Assembly (NCBI GenBank): GCA_007449985.2
Contig: VIIQ02000619.1
Coordinates: 248,001 to 312,000 of the forward strand
DNA: 64,000 bases
Source: Desmodesmus armatus
Lineage: Eukaryota; Chlorophyta; Chlorophyceae; Sphaeropleales; Scenedesmaceae
Reading direction: 5' to 3'
Shown here: in pieces, positions 61,401 to 64,000 of the stretch
Layout: every line of letters begins with the position of its first letter
How positions within the stretch are numbered: the first letter of the stretch is position 1
The notes under the pieces: generated by a model
Told to the model about the DNA's origin: nothing
What the model saw: the letters and a program-made list of their open reading frames with translations, nothing else
Database searches by the model: none
Program-made: the position numbers and the translations under genes

Positions 61401-64000
61401 AGGGTTCAGGGCTAGATGCCAGCAAGTGTAGCCTTCAACGGCGGACGGGAACAGCAGTAGAGGATTCGATGTTCAACATGGAGTGGTTTGGGAGCTGTGG
61501 GGTGCCGCCAGCGCGTGTGCAGTACATTGCGAGGAGTGAATGTCCGGAGACGCCGCCACCGCCGCCTCCGTCTCCTTCACCCACACCTGAGGATCAAAAA
61601 GCACTTGAAAGAGGTGAGGCGGTCAGTGCATTGTACCGTATGCTACAGGTGCTGTACATGCATTAAAGCGCATGGTTGCTTTCTACCTTGTGGCGTGTAA
61701 GTCCCCTTTCGCCGCCAGCCAGTCAGCTCTAGAAATGCCAGGGTTCTCGCATATGTGAGAGTGCTGCCAGCTGTCAGGCTACAATCTTGCAAGCCCGCCC
61801 CCAGCCAGCCGACAATGCTAGTAGCATGGAGACAGGCCCAGGCATGGGTTAGACCTTGCTGTCGGGTCTGCAAGTCTGCTGTGCCGGGCATTGTTCTGTG
61901 TGGTGGGGGGGTGGCAGGTCCCATTCCTGTACTGTCTCCAAGCGGTGCAAGCACCACAGCAGTCTGGGCGTGGCGGAAGCTCACTAGCTGGCCACACGTT
62001 GCAGATAGCAGCTGCTTGCCAAGCCTAGCTATGTCATGCCTAAGGATTTCCTCACACTACGGCACGGATGTTGGTTGAGTGTGTTGTTGCGGTGCTGCTT
62101 GTGATGCACCCGCAGTGCCTATGATGGCAAATGACGCCTTTGGCACTGGTATCCTTCGGTCGCAGGTACGCCATCCTGGGGTGTGCAAGCGGACAAGTGC
62201 TTGCAGCGAAGCCCTGTGTGCCACCAGACTTTACTGCATACTGCCAGGCTGTGTTGGCAATGCATTCCAAATAGCTGGGTAGTAAGCTTGCAGGCTGCTG
62301 GTTCGAAGTGCAGCTTGGGGGTATGCCAGCGTGCTGTCTAGCTATGTTGCCTTCCATGCCGGACAAAGCTTTCCTGTACTAGTACTGCCATACTGGTACT
62401 GCCATGAGGGGAATTCCAGCCTTGTGGCCACCCACCTTCAGCAGTGCTGGAGCTGGTCATTATTGCTGCAACGACTTGTTGCTCAAGTTGCGCACATGAG
62501 CAGCAACACGTCCTTGCATATAGTCACAGGGGTGTACTTGCCTGTGCAGCCAAGGGCACTGCACCAATGTACTGCCTGCATTCTCTGATTTCTTGGACCG
62601 CACACCACAGACATTACCACTGCCTCTCTGCTGCTGCTCGAATGATACCGATATAAACCAATGATGCCGCACCACCCCACCACATGTTTGCACGCAGGCT
62701 GTCATTCCCAATGCAAGCTACAGCTCAGGTTTTGAGACAGTGAAGATCATGCGCCCAACAACAGTCGCAGTTATGGACTCTGGGGTTGACTGCTTCCACA
62801 GAGACCTCAACGTGATCTACAACATCAGCTTTGCAGGAACTGAATTTCCCAATGATGACAAGGCGTGCTGGGATGTATTTGATCATGGGACCAACGTGGC
62901 AGGTAGGAGGGCCCAGGGGCTGGAATCGAGATCATGTGTTCAAATCATGGGGTGGTCGATTGTTGCCCTGTTTGGGGTGATTATGATTGTGCTGGTATGT
63001 GACCGTAGAGCATACAGCTAAAGCTAGCTCACAGCGTACATGCAGGTGTTCTGCTTGATGAAATCTGGGTGAAGATGCAGCAGAACACATATGTTGATCA
63101 GTACATGTCATGATATGTGAAGTTAATCTTGGGCCTCGTGTGTGCTCTTGCTGCTCTAGACAGAACCAACATATCCACCCCTGCCTGTGCGCTCCCCTGC
63201 TGACACTGCAGGTATCATTGGAGCAAAGAACAACGGCTTTGGGGTCATTGGCGTGCTGCCAGGTGGGCGTCCATGTAGCATGATCATGCAGTGCAGTACA
63301 GTGCAACACTGCAATACAATACCATGGCTGCCTGTGGCAGTGGTGCTTCCAAGCCTTGCAAATGAGGACCGTGCTGAGTCAACTGGCAGCATTGTCATCT
63401 GCGTATTCTGCTCTTGGCTACTTGTGCGCTTTTGCAGATGTTGCAGGCATAAGCAAAGTGGGTCAGCCAACACACTCTGTCCTTTCCTACCCCAACCTTT
63501 CGGTGCCTTTTTGCTGCGCCACAGATACACCCATCGTCTCTATCAAGATCCTCAACGAGCGAGGGTCAGGTCCGGCATCCAACATTGTTGCCGGTTGCCT
63601 TTGGCTCATGGAGCTCAGCCTCGACGGAGTCACCCCGAACGACGACAACCTTACGAACGCGGAGGTGTTGGGAATCGACGTCATCAACATGAGTTTTGGC
63701 GCCGTCGTCGCAGGCGGGTATGGTCCCGTCTGCGACGCGATGCGGTTGCTGAGGGACAAGCTCGGCGTTGTCAGTATAGCCGCGGCTGGTGAGTGGCAAC
63801 GGTGATCAGTAATATGCATGGAGAAATATGCATGGAGATATCTGCCACATGAAGATGCCACTGTCCACCGCAGTCGAGCCAGGAGAGCTTCATATGTTGC
63901 GATCCCAGTGGTGATATTGGGGGTGCATCAGTGCGTCCCTAGGGACTGTCAGATGGTTGTCAGCTGGCTTCAGGCAGGGGCATGACAGCTTGTGACTGCT
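58500..64000 (+). CDS. Secreted subtilisin-like serine protease (S8), 3' partial
   Basis: Start at 58500 with signal peptide (MVRLVPSSLVLLCLLIAPGL). Confident exons: 58500-58665, 58847-58934, 60057-60156, 60430-60759, 61194-61613, 62114-62163, 62698-62902, 63212-63262 and 63525-63788; more follow beyond the window. Exon 2 encodes an I9-type propeptide start (IPGQYIVVFDTSKVS). Between 58935 and 60056 more propeptide exons are likely (AQLLQKLGQFRIRTL near 59020; LTTVTEGSNGRGRRLLGRRS near 59470), but boundaries do not close in phase. Two Cys-rich modules (60430-60759 and 61194-61613, the second ending in a Pro-Ser-rich stretch) precede the catalytic domain. That domain shows the Asp motif VAVMDSGVD, the His motif DHGTNVAG and the strands PIVSIKIL and GIDVINMSF. 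The catalytic Ser lies beyond the right edge. It probably acts outside the cell. Confidence 0.85.
60865..60880. repeat. 16-bp perfect palindrome in a subtilase intron
   Basis: GTCACACATGTGTGAC sits in a patch of overlapping CACATG/GTGTCA words (60836-60885) in the intron between the two Cys-rich module exons. Confidence 0.75.

Noticed and set aside
63187..63792. 201-residue plus-strand frame
   Set aside because: It reads an intron and the catalytic exon of the subtilase in the wrong frame; the Arg-rich end is an artefact.

Overview
This window is nuclear DNA from a eukaryote, most likely a chlorophycean green alga. Genes are split into short exons with GT-AG introns and extended by CAG/CTG-coded Gln and Ala runs. 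One secreted protein has a Ser-Pro-rich hinge of volvocalean extracellular-matrix type. Interstitial TTTAGGG repeats and TGTAA motifs 390-970 bp past several stop codons also fit. The TTTAGGG type suggests Sphaeropleales-like algae rather than Chlamydomonas, but this is only a hint. There are no operons, Shine-Dalgarno sites or CRISPR arrays.

I built nine gene models by following homology and reading-frame phase across exon junctions: (1) a DNAJB12/14-type membrane J-protein, + strand, 54-3876, 5' end possibly outside; (2) a secreted metzincin-like zinc metalloprotease with a Ser-Pro hinge, +, 6923-10160; (3) a very large diacylglycerol lipase, -, 27349-15229; (4) a second metalloprotease, paralogous to (2), -, 34887-32345; (5) an RmlD/MAT2B-like NAD(P)-binding protein, -, 39280-36960; (6) a divergently transcribed plastid-predicted protein of unknown function, +, 39536-41588; (7) a plastid-predicted EF-hand protein, +, 41890-43741; (8) an RR-TZF CCCH zinc-finger protein, +, 45299-48432; (9) a plant MKP1-type phosphatase with a gelsolin-like segment, +, 53694-58201. 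A tenth gene, a subtilisin-like protease (+, from 58500), runs off the right edge. A 721-bp TIR element with TA flanks (35381-36101) looks like a non-autonomous DNA transposon.

Functionally the neighbourhood is mixed: three secreted proteases (2, 4, 10), signalling enzymes (3, 9), an RNA-binding regulator (8), a chaperone (1) and plastid-predicted proteins (6, 7). No shared pathway is evident beyond the excess of secreted proteases.

Two themes deserve attention. First, several exons of gene 1 are preceded by tandem pseudo-exon copies that carry their own splice acceptors, and similar local tandem duplications occur in introns and 3' regions elsewhere. Second, four single-base frame breaks, each at a short C or G run and each repaired by one extra base, interrupt otherwise phase-perfect conserved genes. 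This pattern points to homopolymer undercalling in the assembly more than to gene decay.
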